Source of the DNA: Phanerodontia chrysosporium
Taxonomy: Eukaryota > Basidiomycota > Agaricomycetes > Polyporales > Phanerochaetaceae
DNA: 64,000 nt
Direction: 5' to 3'
NCBI GenBank assembly: GCA_001910725.1
Contig: MJGA01000009.1
Location: 248,001-312,000, forward strand
Made by a program: the position numbers and the translations under genes. Below the pieces are notes generated by a model. It saw nothing but the letters and a program-made list of their open reading frames with translations. It had not been told where the DNA came from and ran no database searches. This document shows, piece by piece, positions 1 through 12,253 of this stretch; the stretch's first letter is position 1, and the number at the start of each line of letters is the position of its first letter.

Positions 1-1
1 G

Positions 2-88
2 ACCGAGATTTGGGAGAACAAGCTGCCGTGCACCGGGATGCTACCTGCGGAGGAGCCTGAAGACATGAACATGGAGGTCGATTCCTAG
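2..88 (+). CDS. C-terminal end of an unidentified protein (partial)
   Basis: The second reading frame is open from the window edge to a TAG at 86-88 and encodes 28 residues ending in an acidic tail (EEPEDMNMEVDS). Only the C-terminus lies in the window, so the family cannot be named. A chance open frame of this length is possible. The acidic composition, and the roughly 1 kb of apparently non-coding DNA that follows, make the end of a plus-strand gene the better reading. Confidence 0.4.
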   Translation, partial: TEIWENKLPCTGMLPAEEPEDMNMEVDS

Positions 89-1127
89 GGTCCTAACGCC
101 AGCCGCATGTTCGATTAAACTGCATGTATGAGACCGGAAGTGAGCGCATCTGACTGAGGTGCTCGAGGAATATACAAAGCATGAAACATCTCGATTGGCT
201 GCATTGCGCTCGGGGGTCACGGTGAAGCCGTGCATCAGACATGACTGACGCTGCGATATTCATTTTCGGTTCAATAGTTCGATCCAGAGTAATGATAAAG
301 GAACACTATTTTACACGTCAATCCTCTTCGTTCCTAGGCAACATACAGAGTTTGAGACTGACCTGGCTGATGGAGTCTCGGACGGAAGGCCTGGCGCTTA
401 GTGGTAGCTGAACATGATCGCTGGGACTTTGCGGCGCTTACCTCTCCGACCCGAACCACCATCTCCTCAAACGAATGGACCGCTGTCGAATTACAAGCAA
501 CAATTCTTCATAAATAGACCCGATTTTTTGGTCTTCCTGCTCCTCGTATGATCAAAGTCGTCTTTCCTGTGTTACCGCGGAAGTCATGTTGCAGCATCCG
601 GAACTGAGTGGCGTACGTCAACGCAGGCCTTAACAAGTCCTGGAAGTGAAGAACGGCAGGTGCTAATCAGCGCTTCAGCAGTTACAGCTATCCTTTTCTT
701 GTATTCGAAGCAGGCCTTTCGCATTTGAACATCATGATGGCATTCGGTCAGCGCTTCTACGTTTGAAGTGGTCAAAGTGCACATGCTTGCGAAGGACGCC
801 CCATCGCATGCTCGGCGGATAGCCCTGGATCGCGAGAATACGACCCGACTTGCGGGTAGAAGGGACGACACGAGAAGCGTCAGACGGCCAGTGCCATTCT
901 ACACACATCACTGATTGGTTGGAGCCGCGCACTGCCATGCGCTTCAACGAATCTTCGCTACCGATGAGCACGCGCCGCACCCCCGTGTGCTCGCAGCAAG
1001 CACCCTTTGCTATATCCAACAGCTGATGGGATCACAGGCTACGGTGCTCACGTACCCACCGCCTTGGCTGTGTGCGGCGGTATAAGAAGGTCGGCGATGC
1101 TGGGCGAGCGTTACCCTCCCGCAAACC
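89..1127. other. Intergenic region upstream of the GH43 gene
   Basis: No convincing coding frame is seen on either strand. The minus-strand open frames at 584-1019 have no recognisable domain and no splice logic. The segment probably holds the 3' end of the preceding gene and the promoter of the GH43 gene. Confidence 0.5.
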
Positions 1128-2338
1128 ATGTTCCCATCGGTGATCACAACCTCCGTGCTCTTCCTGCCGCTCGTTGCTGGTGCGGCGATACAGAAGCGCG
1201 GCATTACCGGACCCGTCATCACGAGCAACTTCCCTGACCCGTCGTTCGTGAAGGGCCTTGACGGGACGTGGTACGCCTTCTCGACGAACAGCGGCGGCAA
1301 GCACGTCCCCGTCGCGAACTCGCCCGACTTCGTCACCTGGACGCTCACTGGGGCGGATGCCCTGCCGACTGTCGGCGCGTGGAGCACCGGCGGAGACGTC
1401 TGGGCACCGGACGTCATTCAGCGCGTGCGCACCTTGTCTGCGTTGATGCATGGGCACGGCTGACTTCGGCGTCTCATTTTCCTCCAGCCGGACGGCAAGT
1501 TCGTCATGTACTACTCTGCAGACCAGAATGGCAACGGCGGGAAGCACTGCATCGGTGCGGCCGTAAGCGACACTGCGCATGGCCCATACACACCAGAGCC
1601 GACTGCACTCTCGTGTAACACCGCGCAGGGCGGTGCTATCGACCCTGCCGGCTTCGTCGACACGGATGGCACAGGTACGTACAAACCTTGGCAGTCGCTT
1701 GTAACATGTTGTTGACCAGCAGAACGTAGTCTGGGTCGTTTGGAAGATCGATGGTAACAGCATCGGTCATGGCGGCAACTGTAACAATGGTGTTCCACCG
1801 ATTGTATCTACGGTACGTTGTATCAGGTATGAACGAGGCCACAGATGCTAGATCCCGTTTTCTTTAGCCAATCATGCTTCAGCAGCTCGCAGCAGACGGA
1901 ATCACCCCCATCGGCTCTCCTGTTCAGAGTAAGGACTCTTATTCATTCGCCGTGATCATGCACATGCCTAATTATTGTCCATTAGTCCTCGACCGTAGTG
2001 ACGCAGACGGACCTCTCGTTGAGGCACCTTCGCTCGTGAAGGTCAACGGCGTCTACATACTGTTCTTCAGCTCAAATTGCTACTCGGGCGGGCTTTATGA
2101 CACGTCCTACGCTACCGCGGACAACATCAAGGGGCCGTACACGAAGGCGCAGGCACCGAACGCACCACTCTTGCAGACGGGTACGCCGTACTCGCAACTG
2201 TACTCGCCCGGCGGACTCGACGTTGGGCCTGGCGGCGTCAATGTCCTCTTCCACGCCGACAAGGGCACCACGGCCGATGTACGCCAGCTGTATGCGGGCC
2301 AGATCAAGGTCACGGGCAAGACTGTGCACTTCACGTAG
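1128..2338 (+). CDS. Secreted glycoside hydrolase family 43 (arabinanase/xylosidase-like)
   Basis: GH43 enzymes are five-bladed beta-propellers that hydrolyse arabinan or xylan side chains in plant cell walls. The protein opens with a signal peptide (MFPSVITTSVLFLPLVAGA) followed by a KR site. The propeller starts with the NFPDPSFV segment carrying the catalytic-base Asp. GGAIDPAGFVDTDGT, GNSIGHGG and a C-terminal GPYTKA segment also fit the family. My exons are 1128-1424, 1488-1674, 1720-1812, 1868-1928 and 1986-2338. All junctions are GT-AG and phase-consistent except the second: exon 2 ends in phase 1 and exon 3 must start in phase 0, leaving one extra nucleotide. That intron would be only 45 nt. 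A one-base sequence error or a real frameshift is likely. The length of about 330 residues is normal for a single-domain GH43. Substrate specificity cannot be read from the sequence. Confidence 0.8.
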
Positions 2339-2632
2339 ACTTCGTACCTGTCTGTAGTATGTCATTCGCGGACATACAAGTATTCTATGTTGTCGAGGGG
2401 AATACGAGTCAGATTATATATCGCTTGCTTCGTGAATGTCCGTACTAAATATAGAGAAAGAGGGAAAAAAGAGGCATAGATAAGGAGCGACGCGAGCGAA
2501 CCAGAACGGCAGCGACAACAGAGGGAGTATTACACGGGTCGAGATCGCAGGAGAGAAAAGTGTCCATCTTAACGAGCGTAGTTATTACCTTCCAAGATCC
2601 CGATACCAAGAAAACATTATGAGACGACATGT

Positions 2633-5600
2633 TTATCCGCGCTTTGCTGCACGGATTTCGGCCTGTCTGCATTGGTGGCTCGCCTTCTCGATCGCCTGCA
2701 TCCACAGCTGGCAGTCGCGGCGGACGTCGCCTTGAGGTTGATCTTCTCGCCGCCACGTGGGTACGGAAGCACAAGCTGGAACGCGAGGTCGTCTAGAGCA
2801 TGGTTAGTTTTATACATCAGCGTGGCTGGCGAGCACTGGGGAACCTACCTCTGCTGCCAGGCACCTCTCTAACCTTCGCCTCGGTGAGCCATATCGGCTG
2901 CAATAATGGTTCAAAAATAGGACAGGCGGGAGACAGGTGCAGACACATACGTTATGGTACAACGCCTTGACGCGTTCGTCGGTAAGCACGAGAACGTCGC
3001 TGCAGAGGAAGCCCCGGAGACGCCGCCCGCTCTTGGCTTTCATGAGCATGCCTTCACGGAGCAGCTTGCGGGGACCCATTGCCCTCGTAGGAGCGGTGAC
3101 GCCATCCGATCTGCAAGCAAACAATGATCAGAGGTGTGAAAGACAGGAAGCGATGCTTGTTACCCTTCGCCAATCCAGATGTGCGAGAGTTGGCGCAGGC
3201 GCTCGTAGCCTTCTTGTTCGCGGATAGTCTCGTTGATGTGGTTGAGTAGCTTCTCAGATATGTCGAGGGAAGACTCGATCAGCTTGCGCTCGTCAGCTGC
3301 TTCAGAATAGTGCAAGATCTGGATGGGGTTTAGGATCGTTAATAGAGCAGAGTCTAGGATGGCTCACCTGCTTGATCAGGAGTGGATACCGGGTTATGCG
3401 TTGCACTTCAACATCAAATGAGTGGATGCCCAATTAGCAATTAACGAATGACTCACTCGGAATGAGCAAGTAGCTTGAAAGGTCCAGATTCCTCACAGCG
3501 GGATCGTCCCGGAGCTTTTGAAGGCATGCGGCCACCTCAGGATTCGACTCTCGCGTGGATTGCAAGAATTTGATCGCGTTCCCTTGATTCACGCAATACT
3601 CCTGGTGCATTATGAGCATGCAACTCCACTGCCGAGGTTTATTTCGAAAAACGCACCGTGTACAAGCCCATATTCGAGATGTTTGTCTTCAGAATGTCAC
3701 CAATTTTGTCAATGTAAAGCCGACATTCTTTTTGCCTCGCTTCGAGAGAGCTCAGGAACGCCTGGGAACAAAATTAGTTTCGTGGCTCCTGGAAATATGC
3801 GCACAGACACCGACTGTGTTTGTCAATAGAATGTCTTCTACGTTCGCAAATATGACCGCTGTGGCCCTCTGGTCCAACATGGGGTTCAGATTGGTATAGA
3901 ACACCTAGAGAGTCATCGGTAACGTGTCCTTGCGTTCAGGAGCCAGAGCTCTCACCTCGACGATAAGCTGTAGGTCACGGACATAGGCCGCCTCGGTAGC
4001 AATGAACTCAAAGATCGCTTCTTGCCGCTTGCGCTCCTTGGCCGGGATGTCCTCGAGCGCACACTTGTCGACGACGCTCGCCCACGACTGAATGCGCATG
4101 GTCAGAACACGAACACCCCCACGCGCTGGGACAGGCACTCACTGTCCCAAAGTCGCTCTCGTTCGCCGGCGTGCCAGGCTCCTTCTCCTGCATGATGGGG
4201 CCAGATATCACCGGGCGCACACGCTCCTCGCCGTCGTTCGCGGGCGTCTTGCGCCCAAAGAAGTGCAGGAAGTGCGATGCGCGACCCTCATGCTCGCTCG
4301 AGGCGCTCGCGGCCGACGGGCTCCGCGGGATCGACGATTGCAGGGCCGGGCTCGCCGTCATCGAGTTGACCGAGCTGACGGACTCGACCGAGACGAGCGA
4401 CAGCCGGTTGAGGCTGTTCTGGCGATACGCCTCATACCGTTCGTATGCGTCGTCGATGTGCAAGGTACCGGACCCGGGAAGCGAAGGCAGGTCTTTCGAT
4501 GTGCTGCAAGGACGCCGTCGGCGGGCAGGCACAGCAGGAGGAGGCCGCCTGCGGGTACTCCTCTTGCGTGGTATTGGCTCGCTTTCGACCTTGACAGTAG
4601 GACTTGTGACCTCGGCGGCTTGCTGTTGATCTTCAACGTGGGCCTCGCTTTCTTCCTTGTGCTGGTCCCCGGTAGCTTCCTCGTCCTCATCACCAGAAGA
4701 TTCTGTATCCGTGAACGACGCACTATCGTCCGAATCCCAGGAGGAGCTATCTTCGTCCGCATCTGTTATACTACGGATTGAGACCGCGTCCGAGTATATT
4801 GACAACCTAGACGGATCCTGGGGGGTTTGTTCAATCGGGGCAGGTTCACGAGCTGTGTCGCTTGGACGCGGGGTGATAGGTGAAGACGCTATTCCAGTGT
4901 AATTTCGAGCGGGCGGAATCCCAAGAGCCCGTGTTTAATTGAGTCCATACATGTAAAAGAGAAAATACGAAAATTACTTCAGCCTGAAGCCACGCGATGT
5001 AAACTGAAGCACTCAAGAGTGTGAGCTTCCTACTGACCCTCTACAACTTCCAGGTATGCAGCCGGCACGATGAATATGACACCACTTTGCTCGGCCTTCC
5101 ACCAGTCCGCATCCGTGCGGTCCACGATGTCGAGCTCGTCTCCTTCGGCAAATGGCAACTCGTCGGCGTTGCTGCCTTCGTAGGAGTACAAAGCCTTCGC
5201 TTTGACTACATGCCATCCATCAGCAACGAGAAGGTTATAAGCAGAGATGGCATGCGTACTGCTCTCAATCTTGTCGACATAGGTCTTGGGGAAGAACCCG
5301 CTCTTGCCATCACGAACGAGGGTTCCATACCACCAGTCGGCGCCGGTCTTCGAAGGGTGTGCCGTCAAGACGAGGTTCTCACCGAAAGCTGTATCCATGG
5401 TCAATAGACTGCAAATAGACACAGAAGATGTGACTCACAGAGATCCTCAGCACGTTGACCTTCGTACGCATACAGCGAGCGTACACGGTATTCTGAAAGC
5501 ATGTTTAGATCGAGCGCTCCTGACCCCATCTCAATAACTCACCAGTGGAGAGATCGATGTCTGCCATGGGATCATTCTCCTGGGCATGCTCTTGAGCAGC

Positions 5601-8600
5601 CTCAGGCTGGACGTGAATATGCGGCACAGCAGCAGGCTGCTCGTGCTCGTCCTCCTCCGCCATCGACTCGAGACGCTCGTGCATTGGAGTCGATTGTCCC
5701 GCCTCGTCAGCAGCAAGGCTGCCGAACCAGCCTACGGACTCCCGGTTCGAGCGCGATGAGCCAGTCTGCTCCATCTCCGGCATCATCGTGGGGACCGACG
5801 TTGCAGGTTCCGGAGCAGGTGGGGAAGGCGCACGCGGGACTTCGCTGATGTGCGGAGGAGGAGCTGTGTCGCCAAGGACCTTGCCTGAGAGCGCGGCGCC
5901 GCTGCGATCATTTGTCTGTGCCTTGCGCAATCTCGCTCCAGACTGGATGGCGCTGAGCAGCGCGCTGCGATCTCCAGTGGGAGCTGGAGCCGCAATGGGG
6001 GCAGCAGGAGCCGGTGGAGGAGCAGGAGGACCCGGAGGCGGCGGCGGCGGCGGAATTCCACCAGCAGAGAAGTCGACTGCTGGGGGTGCCGACGGAGGGG
6101 GAGGGGGAGGGGGAGGCGCAACGGCGGCAGGCACTGGAGTGCTCGGCTGCGACGGAACTGACTGAGTGGGCGCAACAGACTGAGGACGCGACGGTGGCAT
6201 GATGCTGCCGAAGAGCTGCTGAGCGAGCTTATTACGAGTGTCGCGCGACGAATCGAGCTCATCTTCACTGCTGTCATCGTCTTCCTTCTCTTGCACATCG
6301 TCCCAGTCGGACTCGCTGTCGGCAGGCGCAGTGTGGTACGACGCCTTGATTGCAGGAGGAGCGGGGCTCTTCGACGGTGGTGGAATAGAGGGTGGACGGG
6401 GAGCGGGCGGTGCCGCGGGTGTTGAAGGAGCGGGAGGTGCCAAAGGCGCAGGAGGGGCAGCCGGGGGCGACGTTGGATTAGATTGAGGCTTAAAGAATGG
6501 ATTGGTACCTCCGTTTGCTGGAGTACTAGGTGTAGCTGCGGGAGTTGAACCCTCCCTCATCATACGGCTGAATGGGTTGGTCTTCGTTTTGTCAACAGGC
6601 GGAGACGTTGAGACTGGGGGTGCAGGCGGCGGAGGCGGAGGCGGCGGAGCAGGCGTAGCAGCAGCCGGTGCTGGAGCGGATGCGGCAACAGGTGCTGGCG
6701 GGGTTGGCGCAGGAGGTGAGAGGACCGGCGGAGGGGGCGCAGGAGGGGAGGCGAGAGCAGAACGCCTTGCCTTTTCCTCTTCTTCGAGGCGACGTGCGGC
6801 TTCCCTCTCTTCCTCCTCCAACCTCCTAAGTCTCTCGAGGCGTTCCTCACGAGCCCTCCGAAGAGCAGCTTCACGAGCGCGAATCTCTTCCTCCTCGGGT
6901 CGACCTCAGGCGCAGCGGGCGCCGGAGCCGGAGGAGCTGGAGTAGGTACAGAAGGCGTGCGTGAAACAGCAGGCGGACGAGGAGCCGGAGCCTTGCGTGG
7001 CGGCGGTGGGCAGGAGCCCTAGGCTTCGGTGCCGGAGGGGCGGCAGGCTTGGACGGAGCTGGGGCTACAGCTGGCGGCTCTGGGGCAGGAGGAGAGGTGA
7101 CGGTCGGCGCAGTGGGCGTAGGCGTCGTCGGGCTAGTGCCTTCCTTCAACGCCCTCTCTCCCTGAAGACGTTCTTGCCGGAGGCGCTCACGCTCCTCGGC
7201 TTCACGTTCAGCCGCCTTTGCCTTCTCCTCAGCCTCAGCCTTCTCCTTTGCAAGACGCTCCTCAACACTGGTGTCGACTTTGGGGGTCGACGGGCTACCG
7301 GTGGACAAGCCAAGAGCAGCCATACGCTCCTGGATACGCTTCTGAGCTTCAGCTCTGGCATGTGCCTTGCGCTCTTCGGGGGTCATCTGCTTCAGCGCAG
7401 GTGCAGGCGACGCAGTGGGCGCGGGAGCGGGAGGTGGCCTGTTGAGAGAGTTGCTCGACGCAGATGGCGGAGGTGGAGGCGGGCTTCTGACTGCAGCGGG
7501 CGGGCTCCGAGGACGATCTCGAGAATAGTCGCGGTCACGGCTTCTGTCGCGGTTTCGCGAGTACGGACGGTCCCTGTCGAAATCGCGGTCGCGATACCTG
7601 TCGTAGTCACGGTCCCGATCTCTGTCGTAGTCGCGATCCCGATCGCGGTCATCGTAAGAGGAACGATAGTCACGGTCCCTGTCACGGTCCCGATCGTCGT
7701 AGCGAGAGGAATAACGGTCGTCGCGATCATCGTAGCGTCCAAAGCGGTCGTTTCTCTTGTCGCGTTCTCGAGCCCATTCGCGCTCCTCGCGTTTCTTCCT
7801 CTCTTCACGGTCCTCGATGCGGCGCTCAAGTTCGGGAATGCGCTCGTGCATAAGCGTGAGTAATTCGCGCTCAAGGTTGCGGCGTTCCTCGTCCTTGCGT
7901 GTAGACCTCGGACCCTTTGAGACGTAATCAAGATCTTCCTGAAGCCTCTTGACGCGGTAGCGCAGGTCCGACATCTCGCGCTCGAGCTCTTCGTCCTCCG
8001 CAGTCTTCGCAGCATTCTCGGCGGCGCTGCGATCAAGCATCTTGCTAGTGTTCTCCAGCTGCCGCTTCAAGTCCGAGAGGTCCGAAGAAGGGCTGTTGTT
8101 CTCACTTGCTGTGCGAATGGCGGCACGGTCGATGTGGCGGGAGCGCGGCTGGTAGAAGCCACCTGCAGGGGTCTCGTCATTATGCTTGTAGACCGTTGCA
8201 TCTTGGCGGCCGCCAGCTCCTGGAGCAGATGTACTGTTGAATGAACGTTCCTTCAGCTTGGAGACCGGGCCATCGACTCCCGCAGGAGAGCGGGCGCGTG
8301 TGTCATTCTTCAAGATGTCTTTCAAGAAGTTGACCGAGTTGTCGAGATCGCGGTGTGAGGGCGGCACAAGCTCAGGGGGCAGCTCATCAGGGATCTCGTT
8401 GCCGTTGAGGCCTATCACCAAGTGAGCAAAGGATGGTTGATTGCAGATCAACAACGACAACATACGACGGTAGATCAGACCCATAGCTACATGGAACTCG
8501 GCGAGGTTGAGTTTTCCACGATTATCCGCGTCAGCGAGAGCCCTGATACAATGAATAAGTATTCCGTATAACTCAGTAACCACGATACACGCACCATATC

Positions 8601-9439
8601 TTAGCCAAGTCATTCTTGTCCAAGCCGCTCTGACCGAAGACCTCTAAGGCCGTCTGACCACTGATGAATCCCTCGCCACGAGTGTCCCACGCGCGGAAGA
8701 TTTGATCGTAGGATTTCTTCTCCGCCTTGGACAACGCCCATGGAATCTTGGGAGCAGAGGCCCTGCCTTGTTGCTGGTTGTGCTGCTGGAACGACTGCTG
8801 AAGCGAAAATCCACCCTGAGGCTGTTGCAGCTGGGGCGCACCAGCCCCGTTATACGGCGCAGAGGGATTCGCGGGGAGGAAGGTGCTAGACATCATTTGG
8901 AGACGCGGGTCGACGAAGCCTGTTACTTGGGGGACCAAGGGCTGCAGCCCGCCAGCGAACCCAGTCGGCTGCGCCGTCAGCGGACCTGGTGAAGGACTGA
9001 GGAAGCTCCGCGTCTGGTTCTGCACGCCGAGGAAACCCGTTGGCTGAGGATTCTGCTGGAACTGTTGGGGCATCTGGGGTACCGGGGGAGGCGGCGCCCG
9101 TTGTTGCAAAGCGTTGGGTTGGAAGCCAGTAGGCTGCGCGCGCAACGGCTGGAACCCCGTCTGCTGTGACAGCAGCGGGCCAGACTGCATACCGAAGCCC
9201 GTCGGCTGAGGTTGTTGCCCTCCCGGAAAGCCTGTAGGCTGAGGTTGCTGACCCCCTGGAAAGCCCGTGGGCTGGGGCTGTTGAAATCCAGGAGGTCGTT
9301 GGCCAGGGAATCCCGTCGGCTGCGGTGCGATGCCACCAGGCTGGAAGCCTGGTTGCATTCCTTGTTGGAACTGCGGCTGCTGTTGAGGATTAAAGCCAGT
9401 CTGAAGAGGAACTTGGAATCCTTGACCCCATTGCGCCAT
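2633..9439 (-). CDS. CIN1: Intersectin-like endocytic scaffold and Rho GEF (Cin1/Pan1-type)
   Basis: Scaffold that links endocytosis, actin assembly and Rho-GTPase activation at the cell cortex. Domains in order: N-terminal Q/P/G-rich region with about ten QPTGF or QxTG repeats (Prk1-type phosphosites in the Pan1 family); one EH domain (exon 1 9439-8595 into exon 2 from 8542); coiled coil (about 8100-7780); an Arg/Asp-rich tract (about 7740-7500); a proline-rich region with a WH2-like actin-binding motif (about 5890-5960); two SH3 domains (about 5500-5240 and 5217-5040); an acidic Ser-rich linker; a DH (RhoGEF) domain (about 4100-3170); and a PH domain ending at a TAA at 2633. The DH-PH part has no ATG of its own and joins the SH3 part in frame through an intron at 5037-4889. 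The architecture matches metazoan intersectin-L and Cryptococcus Cin1, but without a C2 domain and with only one visible EH. Three apparent one-base deletions break the frame near 7008, 6898 and 2720; each follows a short G/C run. Confidence 0.85.
4889..5037 (-). other. Long intron of the intersectin gene carrying an in-frame stop (putative isoform switch)
   Basis: On the minus strand the second SH3 domain runs to a phase-1 donor GTCAGT at 5037; reading through gives Gly-Gln-stop with TAG at 5032-5030. The acceptor AG at 4890-4889 rejoins the frame of the DH-PH exon. At 149 nt it is nearly three times the usual intron length here. Retention would end the protein after the SH3 domains; splicing would add the RhoGEF module. 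The splice sites and frames are seen directly; the isoform role is inferred from intersectin and Cin1 biology. Confidence 0.65.
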
Positions 9440-10449
9440 GATGGCTGCTCAACGAGGTCGACGATGTGGAAAGAGAGAAAGATGTCTTGTGCGGTGTACC
9501 TCCACTCAGACGTACGCGTTACACATTTAGACGCCCAACCGGTGGTAACCGGCGTCGAGGTTTATCCTCTCATCGAATTCAACGCTTCGACACGCCAAAA
9601 CGTGCGTAAGACAGTGGTGTTTATCCATGATATATTGACATCGAAGTAATTTAATGATAAAGAGGTACAACGCGTATAGACGATAGAAGGTGTGAGGATG
9701 GTAGAATGACACATACCTAACCGAAGCGAGAGATAGTCGAAGTCGATAGCCTGCAGGAGAAGATGTCAGCATTGTGAAGATGACGAACTGTCGCATCACA
9801 GCAATGGCTCAGAGAACCGGGTCTCGACAGATGCAACTCCCGAAGGAGTGCTGTCAGACGGCACTTCCTAATTGCATTCGGTTGGTGATCATCTCATACC
9901 GTGCCAGTGATGCGTTCTGAATCGGTTGTAAGACTCACCTTAGAGATTAAATCAGATCATATATGCAAGGTCGATCAAGAGTGGACTTGATTATTTTGCG
10001 GCTATCGATAGATGGTCAGCGAACGTATTCAAGTCAATGCGGCGACAAGAAATATCAGTGGTGCAATATGTTTGGCTGTTGCTCTGCCTGTCGTCACCGC
10101 CATGCATGGCTAGGACTGGGGCGGCAGTGATATTCATCACTTGAGGAGAAAAGACATGCGTACTCACAATCTGGCAGGGACGTCGACACGTTGAGAGCTT
10201 CGTATGCAGTGCGAACAGACGAGAGACAGAGTCTCCACGCTGTTGAACAAAATCCAGACCCTAGTTTGGGTTAAGTCTGTGCAAGAAAGAGACGCGAAGT
10301 GGTGGTCGACGCGTGAAAGCGAGGCAAAAATTTTGAATTTATGTGCGTTCGCGAATCATCACGTGATGCTATCCTCATTAGGAGATATTCCCACGCATCC
10401 CATGCCCGCCTCGCGCGCAACTTGGCTCGCGTAGAGGACGTTACCGACA
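9440..10449. promoter_or_regulatory. Divergent intergenic region between the intersectin gene and CDC73
   Basis: About 1 kb separates two start codons that point away from each other, so both promoters and any 5' untranslated exons must lie here. I see no long conserved-looking frame and cannot assign a TATA box or a transcription start with confidence. Confidence 0.5.
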
Positions 10450-12095
10450 ATGAGCTCCACCGACGCTCTCCAGGCCCTGCGGCAAGCAATCAAGTCGAAG
10501 ACACCCATCAAATACAGCAACGCCTCAGGTCCAGTGGAATCTCTGCAAGCCGCGACCCACCTCATCCTCTCACCGTCTGTGACGCTCCCGAAGTCCACCC
10601 CGACTCGTCTCCGAAAGCCTGGTGCAACCTCTACAGACCCGTCGGCGAATCCGAAGGATTTCTTTACCCTTGATGCGGTCTATTTGGCATGGCTACACAA
10701 GGACGCGTCGGGCGCGGAATACATGAAGCAGGCGAGGGAGAACGGCCTCGCGGTGGGATTCGTCAGTATCACGGAACGAAAGAGCGTAGTGGATTGGTTA
10801 GAGGGACGGACAAATGACTTGCAAAATCTTGTTTCTGTAATCTGTGAGTATTCAGTCATTCTCAAGACATCGTGGAGCGGGGGTTTAGACTGCTGCAGCA
10901 GAAACTACAACACCACCGGGGTCACCACAGCGTAGTGCTGCTGCTCTGCCGTCAGCGTCCCATGCACCCAGGCCGGCCGATGCGCACGCTTCGCCATCCA
11001 AGCGAAAATATGTCCCTGACCTCGCCGACGTCGAGGTGGTCAAGAAGATCAAACTTGCAGAGATCGAACTCCGGGACAGGAACACCGTACTGCATGGCGT
11101 CAAGCCCAATGTGGGTCTTTCCTACGGTCCTATTATGACTTATAGTCATTCTCCTTGTCATAGAACTTCAGCAGTGTGAAGACTGCGTTCGCTGAGAAGC
11201 TCAAAAGGATGAAGGAGACAAGCAAGGGCGGGCCTGTGTCGGCGCCACAGACACCTGGTAGGTTTCTCCCAAATGCATGTTCCATGAAGCTCATGTCTAC
11301 GCCTCAAAGACCCGAAGCTGCAAGCCAAGAAAGCCAGTGCGTATCTTCCATGTTCTGAACTGTACCTAGGATACTCACGAACGTCACAGAGAATCTTTAC
11401 CCAATCATCATCATCTCTTCGTCACCAACGTCTCTGGTTACAATGCACAATGTGAAACGCTTCTTGCAAGATGCCTACTTTGAGACACCACAGGATGCAC
11501 GCGCGCGCGCTGCGGCGGATGGAAACCCCCGCGCAGAGGACGTCATCGCTATATACCGCAAACGCACGACTATCGACAGCTCCGGGCGAGAGACTGAGAC
11601 GCAGATGCGGTGGGTCATCAGATGCCCTTCATTGGAAGCGCAGACGTGACTTTCCGTTCGCAGATACTTCATTGTGGATTCCGCCGAAGCTCTCTCGAAG
11701 TTCGGGCAGGATGCATGGGACCGTGTTGTCTGTGTGATGACGACTGGCCAGGCATGGCAGTTCAAGCCATACAAGTGGAGCGACCCGAAGGTGCTCTTCC
11801 ACCATGGTACGTATCACTCGTGCGACATGTAGCAGGCGCTGGCTCATGGCACGACAGTCAAAGGCTTCTACGTGTCCTTGACGAGTGACCCGCCTAATCC
11901 GAAAGTCAAGGACTGGAATGTCACAGAGCTCAAGGTATTCCAGTGGCTTAAACCGTGGCTCTGAATTGTTGTTGATGCCACCTGTCGCAGATCGACCCAA
12001 ACAGGCGTCATGTTGACAAGTCAACGGTGGCACAGTTTTGGAAAACGCTGGACGCATGGACCCTCGCGAATAAGCCATGGATCATGAAATCGTAG
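10450..12095 (+). CDS. CDC73: Cdc73/parafibromin, Paf1 transcription elongation complex subunit
   Basis: Subunit of the nuclear Paf1 complex, which travels with RNA polymerase II and supports histone modification and 3'-end processing. Eight exons join without frame problems: 10450-10843, 10899-11110, 11164-11257, 11310-11336, 11390-11609, 11664-11806, 11858-11934 and 11991-12095, giving 423 residues. The N-terminal third has the LRQAIKSK and LDAVYLAWLHK segments of the family. The middle holds KRKYVPDLADVEVVKKIKL. The C-terminal Ras-like domain is marked by VTMHNVKRFLQDA, GQAWQFKPYKWSDP and AQFWKTLDAW. Exon 4 is only 27 nt. Length is close to that of other fungal Cdc73 proteins. The gene faces the inositol polyphosphate kinase gene tail to tail with about 160 bp between stops. 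Confidence 0.95.
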
Positions 12096-12253
12096 TGGAA
12101 CGGTCGTTTTCACTGCTTTCCTCATGCTGTATGATAGTTGCTTCCCTCAATCACACTTATTTTGGAGGATAGGACGAACAGGTTCATATGTGCATACTGT
12201 ACATAGGTATCTTCTACATTATCCGCCGACAGCGTCATGAAGGCGCATGGAAT

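Noticed and set aside
4008..4805. A separate RhoGEF gene starting at 4805
   Set aside because: The apparent first codon is TTG, not ATG; the frame continues upstream to a splice acceptor at 4889 that joins the SH3 exon in phase.
5783..7863. Long open frames on both strands through the proline-rich part of the intersectin gene
   Set aside because: They are shadows of GC-rich, repetitive coding sequence; their products are Arg/Leu- or Gly-rich low complexity with no domain.
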